A stretch of DNA of 58,159 nt from Asaia bogorensis (lineage in GTDB: Bacteria; Pseudomonadota; Alphaproteobacteria; Acetobacterales; Acetobacteraceae). Location of the stretch: contig CAMBRC010000013.1 in the NCBI GenBank assembly GCA_945869965.1, positions 1 through 58,159 of the forward strand, given 5' to 3'. Under the pieces are notes generated by a model, which saw only the letters and a list, made by a program, of their open reading frames with translations, did no database searches and had not been told where the DNA came from. Shown in pieces: positions 8,291-16,746 of this stretch. Within the stretch, counting starts at the first letter, position 1; every line of letters begins with the position of its first letter. Both the position numbers and the translations under genes were made by a program.

Positions 8291-8479
8291 CTATTCTACT
8301 GCTAGTGCGATGGCTTGCTTGACAATATCGGGATCGCCGATGTGGTTGGCCAGGAGGAGGACGAGTTTGGCGTCCAGCCGGCGGGAGGCTTCGGGGGCGA
8401 GGTCGCGGTGGGCGTTCATCAGGGCTTCGAGGACGGCGTCGGGATTGGCGAGGTTCGCGGTGAGGATCAGGTCAGGCAT
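8291..8479 (-). CDS. DUF2783 domain-containing protein
   Basis: A 62-residue helical, soluble protein: MPDLILTANLANPDAVLEAL, then DLAPEASRRLDAKLVLLLANHIGD. This matches the DUF2783 family, which is often encoded beside FAD-dependent hydroxylases. The start codon lies 13 bases inside the end of the upstream hydroxylase gene, so the two are translationally coupled. A role as a small partner or stabiliser of that hydroxylase is plausible from context only. Confidence 0.75.
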   Translation of the reverse strand: MPDLILTANLANPDAVLEALMNAHRDLAPEASRRLDAKLVLLLANHIGDPDIVKQAIALAVE

Positions 8480-10029
8480 AGGGCCCTCCGGCGGGCGGCG
8501 TCGATTGTTTCGGGATCGCAGTGGTGCCAGCGGGCGGCGATGTGCTGGTCGGGGCGGATCAGGATGATGTCGCCGGCCTGGGCGCCGTAGCGCTGGGCGG
8601 CGAGGCCGTTGGCGGGGAGGCGGAGGGGGGTGACGCCTGGCGGCATGGTTGCGGGGGGCGGGCCGAAGACCAGGGCGGTGAAGTCGGCGAGGTGGTGGAG
8701 CAGCCAGCCGTCATTGAAGGGGGCGTCGGCGGCGGGGGCGCCGGGGGGGAGGCCCGCTGATGAAGAACTGGGTGGCCAGGGGGCGTCGTCCGGGGTGTTG
8801 AGGGGGGAGGCGGTGTAGGTGGCGGGGCGGGAGAGGCGGCCGGAATTGACCAGGGGGCGGGCGAATTCGTGGTTTGCGGCCAGCGCGAGGATGGCGGCGC
8901 GGTAGGCGTGGGCGGCGTCGTTTTTGGGGGTGATGAAGTCGGTGCTGCGGGTTGAGGCGAGGATGTTTTCGTCGGCGGCGGGGATGCGTTCGGCGTCGTA
9001 GGTGTCGAGGAGGGATTCGGGGGCTTGGCCGCGCAGGACGGCGTTTAGTTTCCAGGCGAGGTTGTCGGCGTCCTGGATGCCGCCATTGCCGCCGCGGGCG
9101 CCGAAGGGGCTGACTTGGTGGGCGGCGTCGCCGAGGAAGAGGACGCGGTTGTGGCGGAATTTTTCGAGGCGGCGGCAGCGGAAGGTGTAGACGCTGACCC
9201 ATTCGAGGTCGAATTCGGTGTCGGGACCGAGCATGGCGGCGACGCGGGCGCGGACTTTTTCGGGGGCTTTTTCGGCTTCGGGGTCGGCGTCCCAGCCGAG
9301 CTGGAAATCGATGCGCCAGACGTTGTCGGCTTGGCGGTGGAGCAGGACGCTGCCGCTGGGGTGGAAGGGCGGGTTGAACCAGAACCAGCGCTCGGCGGGG
9401 AAGGCGGCGCGCATGGTGACGTCAGCGATGAGGAAACGGTCGCGGAATACTTCGCCGACGAAGGGCAGGTCGAGGCGGGCGCGGATTTCGCTGCGGGCGC
9501 CGTCGGCGGCGAGAAGCCAGTCGGCTTGGAGTTGGTAGGCGCCGTCTGGGGTTTCGATGGTGAGGGTGGTGCCGTCGGGGGTGTTGGTCAGGTCGGTGAC
9601 GCGGGATTTCCAGCGCAGGTCGACGCCGGCTTTGCGGCAGGCTTCGACCAGGATTTCCTCCAGGTGGTATTGCTGGAGGTTGATGAAGGCGGGGAATTCG
9701 TGGCCGGGTTCGGCAAGGAGATCGAAGGCGAAGACCTGTTTTTCACCGGCGAAGACGCGGCCGGTGTTCCAGGTGACGCCCTTGGCCAACAGGGCCTGGC
9801 CGATGCCGAGGCGGGAGAAGATTTCGAGGCTGCGCTTGGCGTGGCAGATGGCGCGGCTGCCGATGCTGACGGTGTCGTCGTCGTCGATCAGGATGACAGG
9901 TTGGCCCCTTTGGGCGAGGTCCAGTGCGGCGGTGAGGCCGACCATGCCGCCGCCGACGACCACGATGGGGTGGCGGCTGCCTTGGTCGGTGACGGGGCGG
10001 AAGGGATAGCTTGGGGGGGTGTGGGGCAT
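8467..10029 (-). CDS. FAD-dependent aromatic hydroxylase (MhpA/PheA-like)
   Basis: A 520-residue flavoprotein monooxygenase of the group A type. VVVGGGMVGLTAALDLAQRG at 23-42 is the dinucleotide-binding fold, LLAADGARS at 172-180 the DG motif, and LGDAAHQVSPFGARGGNGG from 299 the GD motif that contacts FAD ribose. A C-terminal thioredoxin-like domain ends in DIILIRPDQHIAAR, as in 3-(3-hydroxyphenyl)propionate or pentachlorophenol hydroxylases. ATG 10029 was chosen because the domain starts within 20 residues; the upstream extension runs through a repeat remnant. Context beside hmgA suggests aromatic-acid catabolism. The substrate cannot be read from sequence. Confidence 0.85.
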   Translation of the reverse strand: MPHTPPSYPFRPVTDQGSRHPIVVVGGGMVGLTAALDLAQRGQPVILIDDDDTVSIGSRAICHAKRSLEIFSRLGIGQALLAKGVTWNTGRVFAGEKQVFAFDLLAEPGHEFPAFINLQQYHLEEILVEACRKAGVDLRWKSRVTDLTNTPDGTTLTIETPDGAYQLQADWLLAADGARSEIRARLDLPFVGEVFRDRFLIADVTMRAAFPAERWFWFNPPFHPSGSVLLHRQADNVWRIDFQLGWDADPEAEKAPEKVRARVAAMLGPDTEFDLEWVSVYTFRCRRLEKFRHNRVLFLGDAAHQVSPFGARGGNGGIQDADNLAWKLNAVLRGQAPESLLDTYDAERIPAADENILASTRSTDFITPKNDAAHAYRAAILALAANHEFARPLVNSGRLSRPATYTASPLNTPDDAPWPPSSSSAGLPPGAPAADAPFNDGWLLHHLADFTALVFGPPPATMPPGVTPLRLPANGLAAQRYGAQAGDIILIRPDQHIAARWHHCDPETIDAARRRALCLT

Positions 10030-10048
10030 TGGGTTGCCTAGGGAGGAA

Positions 10049-10095
10049 GGTCTTCTTTTCTGTCGAAAAAGACGCAGAAAGGCATTTATCCGTTT
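10049..10095. repeat. Degenerate T/A-rich repeat arm
   Basis: GGTCTTCTTTTCTGTCGAAAAA followed by GACGCAGAAAGGCATTTATCCG aligns with arm A of the paired repeats but the hairpin is interrupted. It lies in the divergent gap between the hydroxylase and the deiminase-like gene. It is the only copy that is not 3' of a gene, and also one of the most decayed. Confidence 0.5.
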
Positions 10096-10216
10096 GCGGC
10101 GGTTTTTGGCGGCGGTGTCGGCGGCTTGAAAGCGCCCTATGCTGGCAGAGGGTTTGGCCGAGGTAGTTTCATATGGAGCCAAAAGCAAGCATCGGGCCGC
10201 GGGTTGGTCGGTCGGG

Positions 10217-11314
10217 ATGGTCATGCTGAGGCGCCGGCGGTTGGTGCTGGCGGGTGCGGCGTCCGGGGTGTTGGCGGGCCGCGCTGGTGCCGGTGTGACG
10301 GCTGCCGCTGCCGGGTTTCATCTGCCTGACGAAGCCGGGCCGCATGAGCGGACATTCATGCAATGGCCGGTCAGCCGTGCCACTTATGGCGATGCGGGGT
10401 TTCTTGCCAGCGTGCAACGGTCAATTGCGGATGTTGCCAACGCCATCGCCGCGTTCGAGCCGGTGGTGATGCTGATGGACCGGTCCTATCAGGCTGGCGC
10501 GCGCAGGCTGTTGTCCCGCGCGGTGGCGATCTGGGACATTCCGACCGACGATCTGTGGTGCCGCGATTCCGGGCCGGCGTTTGTGGTTGATGGGCGCGGC
10601 GGGCTGGCGGTCACGCAGTTCAACTTCAATGGCTGGGGCAACAAGCAGGCGCACGGCAATGACGGGTTGGTGGCCGGGCGGGTCGCCGCGCGGCTGGGCC
10701 TGCCGGTGTTCGATGCCGGGCTGGTTGGCGAGCCGGGCGGGCTGGAGACCGATGGCGCCGGCACCGTGATCGCGCATGAGAGCAGCTGGGTGAACCGCAA
10801 TCGCAACGCCGGCGATCGGGCGGCGGTGGAGCGGCTGATGCTGGCGACCACCGGGGCGCGCAAGGTGATCTGGGCGCCAGGGATCAAGGGGGCGGATATC
10901 ACCGATTATCACATCGATGCCCTGGCCCGCTTCACCGCGCCGGGCAAGGTGCTGATCCAGATGGGTGAGCAGATCGATCCCGACGATCCCTGGTCGCGCG
11001 CCGCGTTTGCCACCCGAGATGTGCTGGCTGCGGCGAGCGATGCGGCCGGGCGGCGGTTGGCGCTGGTGACGCTGCCGGAGCCGGAGCATCCGCGCGTGCG
11101 GGCGGCGAGCTTCGTTGCGTCGTATGTGAATTATTACGTCTGCAACGGTGCGGTGATTGCGGCGCAGTTTGGTGACAGGTCCGCTGATGCGCGGGCCAAG
11201 GCGACGCTGGCGCGGCTGTATCCCGGGCGGGAGATCGTCATGCTGGATACCGATCCGATCGGCGAAAGCGGCGGCGGCATTCATTGCGCGACCCATGAGC
11301 AGCCGCGTGTTTGA
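10217..11314 (+). CDS. Agmatine deiminase / porphyromonas-type PAD family, Tat-exported
   Basis: A 365-residue guanidine-modifying hydrolase of the PAD_porph family, which converts agmatine or a related guanidine to the carbamoyl compound and ammonia. Visible active-site elements are the N-terminal RTFMQWP, LWCRDSGP with RD at 116-117, a GGLETDG acidic site at 175-180, TDYHID with H232, and the nucleophile C357 in GGGIHC. MLRRRRLVLAGAASG near the start is a Tat-like or lipid-free signal peptide, so the enzyme is probably periplasmic, unlike classical AguA. ATG 10217 or 10223 can start it. No putrescine-pathway neighbours are present. Confidence 0.8.
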   Translation: MVMLRRRRLVLAGAASGVLAGRAGAGVTAAAAGFHLPDEAGPHERTFMQWPVSRATYGDAGFLASVQRSIADVANAIAAFEPVVMLMDRSYQAGARRLLSRAVAIWDIPTDDLWCRDSGPAFVVDGRGGLAVTQFNFNGWGNKQAHGNDGLVAGRVAARLGLPVFDAGLVGEPGGLETDGAGTVIAHESSWVNRNRNAGDRAAVERLMLATTGARKVIWAPGIKGADITDYHIDALARFTAPGKVLIQMGEQIDPDDPWSRAAFATRDVLAAASDAAGRRLALVTLPEPEHPRVRAASFVASYVNYYVCNGAVIAAQFGDRSADARAKATLARLYPGREIVMLDTDPIGESGGGIHCATHEQPRV

Positions 11315-11393
11315 GGCGGGTTGGGCGCCGGGCGGGGCGGTGATAGGCTGAGCCATCGGCCAAAGTGCCCCGACACCAGCGAGGAATTTCGTC

Positions 11394-11876
11394 ATGGAAA
11401 GTCTGTTGCCCGCCGCCCATCGGATTGGCGCCTTGTTGAAGGCGTCCGGGGCGAAGGTTGCGGTGGCCGAGTCGTCGGCTGGGGGGTTGATTTCGGCGGC
11501 GCTGCTCGCGGTGCCTGGGGCGTCGGCGTATTACCTGGGCGGGGTCGTGGTTTACACGCGGCTGTCGCGCAACCTGTTGCTTGATCTGTCCGATGATGCG
11601 CTGCGCAGCGTTGCGCCGAATTCCGAGGCCATGGCGGCGTTGTTGGCCGATGCGGTGCGGGCGCGGTTCGAGAGCACCTGGAGCCTGGCGGAGACGGGGG
11701 CGGCGGGGCCGGGGGGGAACCGGTATGGGCATCCGTCGGGGCGGGGGTGTTTTGCCGTGGCGGGGCCGCTGTCGGCGCGTATCCAGGTGGATACCGGGAT
11801 TGATGACCGGGCGGAGAATATGCGGCTGTTTGCCGCCGCGGCGTTGGATTTGTTCGAGCGCGTTTTGCAGGCCTGA
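11394..11876 (+). CDS. pncC: CinA C-terminal domain protein (NMN amidohydrolase, PncC type)
   Basis: A 160-residue stand-alone CinA C-terminal domain. The family hydrolyses nicotinamide mononucleotide to nicotinate mononucleotide in the pyridine nucleotide cycle. VAVAESSAGGLISAALLAVPG (residues 22-42) is the signature loop, and LAETGAAGPGG carries the second conserved block. The length fits the single-domain form. It starts after GCGAGGAATTTCGTC and lies four bases before the FkbM gene, so the two are co-transcribed. Confidence 0.85.
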   Translation: MESLLPAAHRIGALLKASGAKVAVAESSAGGLISAALLAVPGASAYYLGGVVVYTRLSRNLLLDLSDDALRSVAPNSEAMAALLADAVRARFESTWSLAETGAAGPGGNRYGHPSGRGCFAVAGPLSARIQVDTGIDDRAENMRLFAAAALDLFERVLQA

Positions 11877-11880
11877 GGCC

Positions 11881-12600
11881 GTGGACGAGCTGGCGTTTCA
11901 CCGGGCGCTGTTCCGGGCGGGGACGATTGTTGATGTGGGGGCGCATGATGGGGCGTTGACGCTACCGCTGGCGGCGCTGCCGGGGGCGCGGGTTTTGGCG
12001 TTCGAGCCGTTGCCGCCGGCGTTTGCGCGGTTGGAGGCGGCGGTGCGGGGGGCGCCGGGGCTTCGGGTAGAGTTGCGGCGGGAGGCACTGGGGTTGGGGC
12101 CTGGGCGGTTGTCGCTGGAGGTGCCGGTGGTGGGCGGGGTGGCGCAGGAGCAGTGGGCTTCGGTGGCCAAGGATTATGCGGGGATTGCGGCGGGGGATCC
12201 GCGGGTGGAGCGGATTTTGCGGTGGGATGTGGAGGTGATGGCGCTGGATTCGCTCGGGTTGGACGATGTCACGGCGATGAAGGTGGATGCGGAGGGGGCG
12301 GAGGAGGAGGTGCTGCGCGGGGCGGAGGCGACGCTGCGGCAGTGTATGCCGGTGCTGACGGTGGAGATCGAGGAGCGGCATCGGGTTGGGAGCACGCGCG
12401 ATGTGCCGCGGTTTCTGGCGGGGCTGGGGTATCGCGGGTTTTATGCGCTGGATGGGGAGTGGCATTCGGTGGAGGGGTTTGATGCCTCGGTGATGCAGGT
12501 GGCTTCGCCTTCGCCGGCGAGTTTCGAGGCTTCGGATCCGTATGTGTTTATTTTTGGGTTTGTGCCGGTGGGGCGTGAGGAAGAGTTGAGGCGAGTTTAG
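11881..12600 (+). CDS. FkbM family SAM-dependent methyltransferase
   Basis: A 239-residue class I methyltransferase of the FkbM type. TIVDVGAHDGALTLPLAALPG near residues 13-33 is motif I with the E/D-x-G-x-x-x-G pattern, LAFEPLPPAF is the acidic post-motif, and AMKVDAEGAEEEVLRGA is the family hallmark 'K.D.EG.E...L.GA'. GTG 11881 is chosen because it lies four bases after the cinA stop and precedes the conserved fold by about 12 residues. The methyl acceptor (sugar hydroxyl or other) is unknown. The C-terminus runs almost directly into a T/A-rich repeat. Confidence 0.8.
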   Translation: MDELAFHRALFRAGTIVDVGAHDGALTLPLAALPGARVLAFEPLPPAFARLEAAVRGAPGLRVELRREALGLGPGRLSLEVPVVGGVAQEQWASVAKDYAGIAAGDPRVERILRWDVEVMALDSLGLDDVTAMKVDAEGAEEEVLRGAEATLRQCMPVLTVEIEERHRVGSTRDVPRFLAGLGYRGFYALDGEWHSVEGFDASVMQVASPSPASFEASDPYVFIFGFVPVGREEELRRV

Positions 12601-12606
12601 GAAGGA

Positions 12607-12726
12607 TTCTTCTTTTTCTGAAGAAAAAGAAGCAAAAAGCCTTTATTCATTTTGGCCGGGCTGAACGACTGGCACCGATGCCAATTGATAAAAGTTTTTT
12701 GGTTCTTTTTTTCAAAAAAGAACTTC
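12607..12726. repeat. T/A-rich compound inverted repeat, copy 5 (both arms)
   Basis: Arm A (12607-12651) has TTCTTCTTTTTCTGAAGAAAAA then AAGCAAAAAGCCTTTATTC. Arm B (12686-12726) has TGATAAAAGTTTTTTGGTTC then TTTTTTTCAAAAAAGAAC. It fills the gap between two convergent genes, the ideal place for a bidirectional terminator. Confidence 0.85.
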
Positions 12727-12731
12727 TTGCT

Positions 12732-12977
12732 TCAAACCTTCGCGCAGCCGAGCGCCTTGACCTTGCGCGTCGTGCTGGCCGGAAATTGTCCGAGCTTCGC
12801 GGCCGGGCGGATCGGGCGGCGGAGGAGTTCGCCGCCGCAGTTGGGGCAGGTGCCGGCTAGCACGCCGTCGGTGCAGGATTCGCAGAAGGTGCATTCGAAG
12901 GAGCAGATGCGGGCGTCGCGGCTGTCGGGCGCGAGATCGGTGCCGCAGCATTCGCAGCACGACCGGAGTTCGAGCAT
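12732..12977 (-). CDS. DUF1272 zinc-ribbon-like small protein
   Basis: An 81-residue protein with a dense set of cysteines (7, 8, 10, 11, 25, 29, 32, 35, 44, 47). These form CxxC-type pairs, with the DUF1272 signature ARICSFECTFCESC and TCPNCGGEL then RRPIRP. It is expected to bind zinc. It lies ten bases downstream of the nitronate monooxygenase gene in the same transcript. No biochemical role is established for the family. Confidence 0.85.
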   Translation of the reverse strand: MLELRSCCECCGTDLAPDSRDARICSFECTFCESCTDGVLAGTCPNCGGELLRRPIRPAAKLGQFPASTTRKVKALGCAKV

Positions 12978-12987
12978 GGCGGGCTCC

Positions 12988-14046
12988 TTACGGGATAAGG
13001 GTTTGGGCTTCGTCCCATAGCCCGCGGACGAGCTCGGCGGCGGGTTCGGGGCGGGCGAGGGCGGCGGATTGGCCGGCCCAGAGTTGCATGCGATGGGGGT
13101 CGTTGGCGCGGGCGGCGGCTTCGCGCATGGGGGCGGTGAGGCCGCGCTGGATTGGGTAGGGGGCTGGGGGGAGGGCGGCGGTTTCGCGGACGTAGGTGGT
13201 GGCGACGCCGCGGCCGAGGCGGCCGCTGAACCAGCGCGTGGGCATGGTGGCTTCGGGTTCGAGGTTGTCCAGGGCGGCGGCCCAGGCGGGGTGGGTAGCG
13301 GCTTCGGGGGTGCGCAGGAGGGCGGTGCCGATCTGGACCGCGCTGGCGCCGAGGGTGAGGGCGGCGGCGATGCCGCGCGGGTCGGCGATGCCGCCGGTGG
13401 CGATGATCGGGACGGTTATGTGGTCGGCGAGGCGGGGGATCAGGGCCATCAGGCCGACGAGTTGGGCCTCGGCGGTTTCGGGGGTGAAGCTGCCGCGGTG
13501 GCCGCCGGCTTCGAAGCCTTGGGCGACGATGGCGTCGGCGCCGGCGGCTTCGGCTTGGCGGGCTTCGGCCAGGGTGGTTGCGCAGGCGAACCAGGCGATC
13601 CCCAGGCGCTTCATCTCGGCGACGGCGGCGGGGGGGAAGAGGCCCATGATCGAGGAGACGGCGTGCGGGCGGGCGGCCAGGAGGGCGGCGAGCTGGGCGT
13701 CGAAATCCTGGAGCGGGGTGTCGCCGGCAGTGGGCGGGACTTCGGGGCCGAAGCGGGCCAGGGTTTCGCGGACGCGGGATTCGGCGACGGGGTCGCGGGT
13801 GGGTGGGGGGTCGGGGATCCAGAGGTTGAGCTGGAAGGCGCCGTTGGAGTGAGCGCGGAAGGCGGCGACCCAGGCGGCGATGCTAGCGGGGTCGTTGAGC
13901 AGCGCGCCCATGGCGCCCATGCCGCCGCCATTGGCCACGGCGGCGGCCAGGGCGGGCGGGCAGGCGCCGGCCATCGGGGCCATCAGGATGGGCGCGCGCA
14001 GGCCGAAGCGGGCACAGAAGGCTTCGGCTCTTTGGCGGGCGGTCAT
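12988..14046 (-). CDS. Nitronate monooxygenase family FMN protein
   Basis: A 352-residue TIM-barrel FMN enzyme of the nitronate monooxygenase (2-nitropropane dioxygenase) family, which detoxifies propionate-3-nitronate. [20 protein letters not shown] at the N-terminus, [11 protein letters not shown] with the conserved catalytic-region histidine, [20 protein letters not shown] (phosphate/FMN loop) and [14 protein letters not shown] are family motifs. Length is typical of class I bacterial enzymes. It precedes DUF1272 on the same strand. A paired repeat occupies its 5' flank. Confidence 0.85.
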   Translation of the reverse strand: MTARQRAEAFCARFGLRAPILMAPMAGACPPALAAAVANGGGMGAMGALLNDPASIAAWVAAFRAHSNGAFQLNLWIPDPPPTRDPVAESRVRETLARFGPEVPPTAGDTPLQDFDAQLAALLAARPHAVSSIMGLFPPAAVAEMKRLGIAWFACATTLAEARQAEAAGADAIVAQGFEAGGHRGSFTPETAEAQLVGLMALIPRLADHITVPIIATGGIADPRGIAAALTLGASAVQIGTALLRTPEAATHPAWAAALDNLEPEATMPTRWFSGRLGRGVATTYVRETAALPPAPYPIQRGLTAPMREAAARANDPHRMQLWAGQSAALARPEPAAELVRGLWDEAQTLIP

Positions 14047-14072
14047 GGTGTACTCCCCGAAACAGTCAGCAA

Positions 14073-14185
14073 GGTCTTCTTTTTCTGAAGAAAAAGAAGC
14101 AAAAAGACTTTATCCGCTGGCCGCCCGATTAGCACTGGGCAAAGGAATGAAAGTTTTTTGGTTCTTTTTTTCAAAAAAGAACTTC
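14073..14185. repeat. T/A-rich compound inverted repeat, copy 6 (both arms)
   Basis: Arm A (14073-14115) reads GTCTTCTTTTTCTGAAGAAAAA then AAGCAAAAAGACTTTATCC. Arm B (14144-14185) reads GAATGAAAGTTTTTTGGTTC then TTTTTTTCAAAAAAGAAC. The linker is 28 bases. It lies eight bases 3' of the M32 carboxypeptidase stop. Confidence 0.85.
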
Positions 14186-14192
14186 TTCTACT

Positions 14193-15695
14193 CTAACTGA
14201 GATATCGCGCGGTCAAGTGGGCCTGGAAGTCGGCGGGGTCCAGCGGCTTGCCGGTGGCTTCGCGCAGCAGGTCGTTGAAGCCGAGGAGGCTGCCGCGGGC
14301 GTGGACGTTGGTGCGCAGCCAGGTGACCAGGGGGGAGAGGTCGCCCTGGGCGAGGGCGGCGTCGATGCCGGGGTTGGTGCGGCGGGCGGCGTTCATCAGT
14401 TGGGCGGCGGCCATGGCGCCCAGGGTGTAGCTGGGGAAATAGCCGACGGCGCCGTCGTACCAGTGGATGTCCTGCAGGCAGCCACGCGCGTCGTCCGGCG
14501 GGGTGATGCCGAGCAGGGCGTGGAGGCCGTCGTTCCAGGCGCCGGGGAGGTCGGCGACGGCGAGGTCGCCGGAGACCAGGGCCTGTTCCAGGCGGAAGCG
14601 GAGGATGACGTGGGCGGGGTAGGTTATTTCGTCGGCGTCGACGCGGATGAAGCCGCGGGCGATGCGGCGGCAGAGGAGGGCGAGGTTGGCGGGGGCGTAG
14701 GCGGCGGGATTGCCCCCGAAGGCTTCGAGGAGTTGCGGGCCGAGCCAGGTTAGGTACGGGTCGGAGCGGCAGGCCTGCATCTCGACGATGAGGGATTGGC
14801 TTTCGTGCGCGGCCATGCCTGCCGCTTCGCCGACGGGCTGGCGGGCGTGGGCGGGGGGGAGGCCGCGTTCGTAGAGGGCGTGGCCGGTCTCGTGCATGAC
14901 GCCCATCAGGGATTGGGCGAAGTCGGCCTCGTCGTAGCGGGTGGTGATGCGGACGTCGGTGGGGGTGCCGCCGCAGAAGGGGTGGGTGGAGCGGTCGAGG
15001 CGGGAATGGGTGGCCTCCAGGCCGGCGCGGGCGGAGAGGCGGCGGCAGAGGGCTTCCTGGGCGGCTTCGGGGAAGGGGCCGGTGGGCTGGAGCGGGGTGC
15101 CGCGGCGGGCCTGGATTTCCTCGGCGCGAGGGAGGGCTTCGGCGAGGAAGGCTTCGTAGGCGGTGAAGACGGGGGTGACGTCGGCGGCGGTGATGCCGCG
15201 CTGGTAGCCGTCCATCAGGGAGTCGAAGGAGGAGAGGCCGAGGCGGGGGGAGAGGGCGGCTGCCTGTTCGCGGACGAGGCGGATGACTTCGGCGAGGTGG
15301 GGTTGGACCTGGACGAAGTCGCTGGCCTTGCGGGCTGCGCGCCAGGTTCGCTCGCAGGCCGAGTTGGCGCGGGCCTGGGCCTCGACGAGGTCGGGCGGGA
15401 TGGCGGTGGCGCGGGTGTGAGCGTGGCGCATCAGGCGCAAATTGGTGGCGTGCCAGGGGTCGGCGGGGGCGATCGACTCGGCCTCGGCGAGATCGTCCGT
15501 GACCTGGGGCTCGGTGGCGAGGCCGTGGGCGAGGCCGGCCAGGACCGCCATCTGGTCGCCGCGGGCGGCTCCTCCGCCGTCAGGCATCATGGCGGCGGCG
15601 TCCCAGCCGAGCATCGACGCCGCCTCGTTGATGGTCGCGATGCGGGTGACGCGGGCGACGAGGCGGGCGTAGGCGGCTGCGGAATTGGTGTTCAT
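14193..15695 (-). CDS. M32 family metallo-carboxypeptidase
   Basis: A 500-residue zinc carboxypeptidase of family M32 (Taq-type), which removes C-terminal residues from peptides in the cytoplasm. The zinc motif HETGH is at 268-272, followed by the third-ligand segment AAHESQSL with H297-E298, the conserved VGEAAGMAAHESQS spacing and later EITYPAHVILRF. Length is right for the family. Its ATG overlaps the stop of surf1 (ATGA), so it is the last gene of the oxidase-assembly transcript, though it has no known role in respiration. Confidence 0.92.
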   Translation of the reverse strand: MNTNSAAAYARLVARVTRIATINEAASMLGWDAAAMMPDGGGAARGDQMAVLAGLAHGLATEPQVTDDLAEAESIAPADPWHATNLRLMRHAHTRATAIPPDLVEAQARANSACERTWRAARKASDFVQVQPHLAEVIRLVREQAAALSPRLGLSSFDSLMDGYQRGITAADVTPVFTAYEAFLAEALPRAEEIQARRGTPLQPTGPFPEAAQEALCRRLSARAGLEATHSRLDRSTHPFCGGTPTDVRITTRYDEADFAQSLMGVMHETGHALYERGLPPAHARQPVGEAAGMAAHESQSLIVEMQACRSDPYLTWLGPQLLEAFGGNPAAYAPANLALLCRRIARGFIRVDADEITYPAHVILRFRLEQALVSGDLAVADLPGAWNDGLHALLGITPPDDARGCLQDIHWYDGAVGYFPSYTLGAMAAAQLMNAARRTNPGIDAALAQGDLSPLVTWLRTNVHARGSLLGFNDLLREATGKPLDPADFQAHLTARYLS

Positions 15696-16390
15696 GGGCG
15701 GAGCACTCTTCGAACAAGCGTGGAGCGGACATGGAGGGCGAAGATCACCAGCAGGACGGCGGCGAGGCCGAACCAGGTGAGAGCGTAGGTCAGGTGGTTG
15801 TTGGCCGGACGCGGCATGGTGCGCGCGGGTTCGGGGTAGCCCGATGCGGGGGACGGTCCCATGGCCACGAGGATGTAGGGAGCCAGCTCGGCGACGCCGA
15901 GCGCGCGGCCGATGGCGGCGGGGGCGAGGGTGTAGAAGCGGCGGCCGGGGAGGTCGTCGGCCGGGGTGAAGGCACCGGGCGCGTCGGGCGGGCGGATGTA
16001 GCCGTCGATGGTGGCGGGGCCGGTGACGAGGTTCGGCGTGGGCACCGGCACCCAGCCGCGATCGACCAGGACCGCTGGCGCGCCGTCGCGCAGCAACACG
16101 CCCAGCAGGCGGGCACCGCCGGTTGGCACCCCGGCGACGTCGCGCACCTCGGCGCCGTAAAGTGCGCCGAGCGGAGCGAACACGCCCTCGGCGCGGACAC
16201 GGGCGAGCAAGGGCGAGGTGGCGGCGAGCGGGACCGGCGGGCGCTGTTCGGCCGCGGCGATGGCGGCAAGCACGTCCTGTTTCCAGGCGAGGCGGTCCAT
16301 CTGCCAGGTGCCGAGGAACAGCAGCACCGCCAGCATCGCCAGGGTGGAGATGGTGGGGATCAGCAGGCGTCGAAGTGGCGTTGCGGTCAC
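15692..16390 (-). CDS. SURF1 family cytochrome oxidase assembly protein
   Basis: A 232-residue inner-membrane protein with two helices. The first is near residues 8-30 (LLIPTISTLAMLAVLLFLGTWQ), the second near the C-terminus (YALTWFGLAAVLLVIFAL). The family 'LGTWQ..RL.WK' and 'VLVDRGWVP' motifs are present. SURF1 helps insert heme a into subunit I. GTG 16390 was chosen because it overlaps the DUF983 stop as GTGA and starts right at the first helix; it overlaps the next gene as ATGA. Tight coupling through the cluster is evident. Confidence 0.88.
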   Translation of the reverse strand: MTATPLRRLLIPTISTLAMLAVLLFLGTWQMDRLAWKQDVLAAIAAAEQRPPVPLAATSPLLARVRAEGVFAPLGALYGAEVRDVAGVPTGGARLLGVLLRDGAPAVLVDRGWVPVPTPNLVTGPATIDGYIRPPDAPGAFTPADDLPGRRFYTLAPAAIGRALGVAELAPYILVAMGPSPASGYPEPARTMPRPANNHLTYALTWFGLAAVLLVIFALHVRSTLVRRVLRP

Positions 16391-16746
16391 AACCCCATCT
16401 CGCTGGCGCGGTGGCGGAATTGCAGCGCCACCAGGGCGGCCTTCATCGGGCGCATCATCAGTACCGCCAGTGGCAGCGTCACCATTGGCCAGATCACCGC
16501 ATGCAGCCACAGCGGCGGTTCGAAGCGGAATTCGACCCAGAAGGCGAGGCCGACGACGATGGCGCCGAGTACCAGCATGACCAGCACCGCCGGGCCGTCA
16601 CCGGTGTCGTGGCCGCGCAGGTCAAGGCCGCAGGCGATGCAGGCCGGCCGGACCGTCAGCACCCCGTCATAGAGCGAGCCCTCGCCACAGCGCGGGCAAC
16701 GGCAGAGCAGCGCCGCCCGCCACCACGGCGGCGGCGCTGCTGGCAT
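16387..16746 (-). CDS. DUF983 membrane protein
   Basis: A 119-residue protein. A CPRCGEGSLYDG zinc-ribbon-like start and a second C..C (ACIACGLDLRGHD) precede two membrane helices (AVLVMLVLGAIVVGLAFWV and LHAVIWPMVTLPLAVLMM). This is the DUF983 pattern, regularly encoded between cox subunit III and surf1 in Alphaproteobacteria. Its ATG overlaps the ctaE stop (TGATG) and its stop overlaps surf1 (GTGA). An oxidase assembly role is inferred from location. Confidence 0.85.
   Translation of the reverse strand: MPAAPPPWWRAALLCRCPRCGEGSLYDGVLTVRPACIACGLDLRGHDTGDGPAVLVMLVLGAIVVGLAFWVEFRFEPPLWLHAVIWPMVTLPLAVLMMRPMKAALVALQFRHRASEMGL

Noticed and set aside
9115-10041. Gly/Ala/Glu-rich plus-strand frame opposite the FAD hydroxylase
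   Set aside because: Antisense shadow of a gene with clear FAD motifs.
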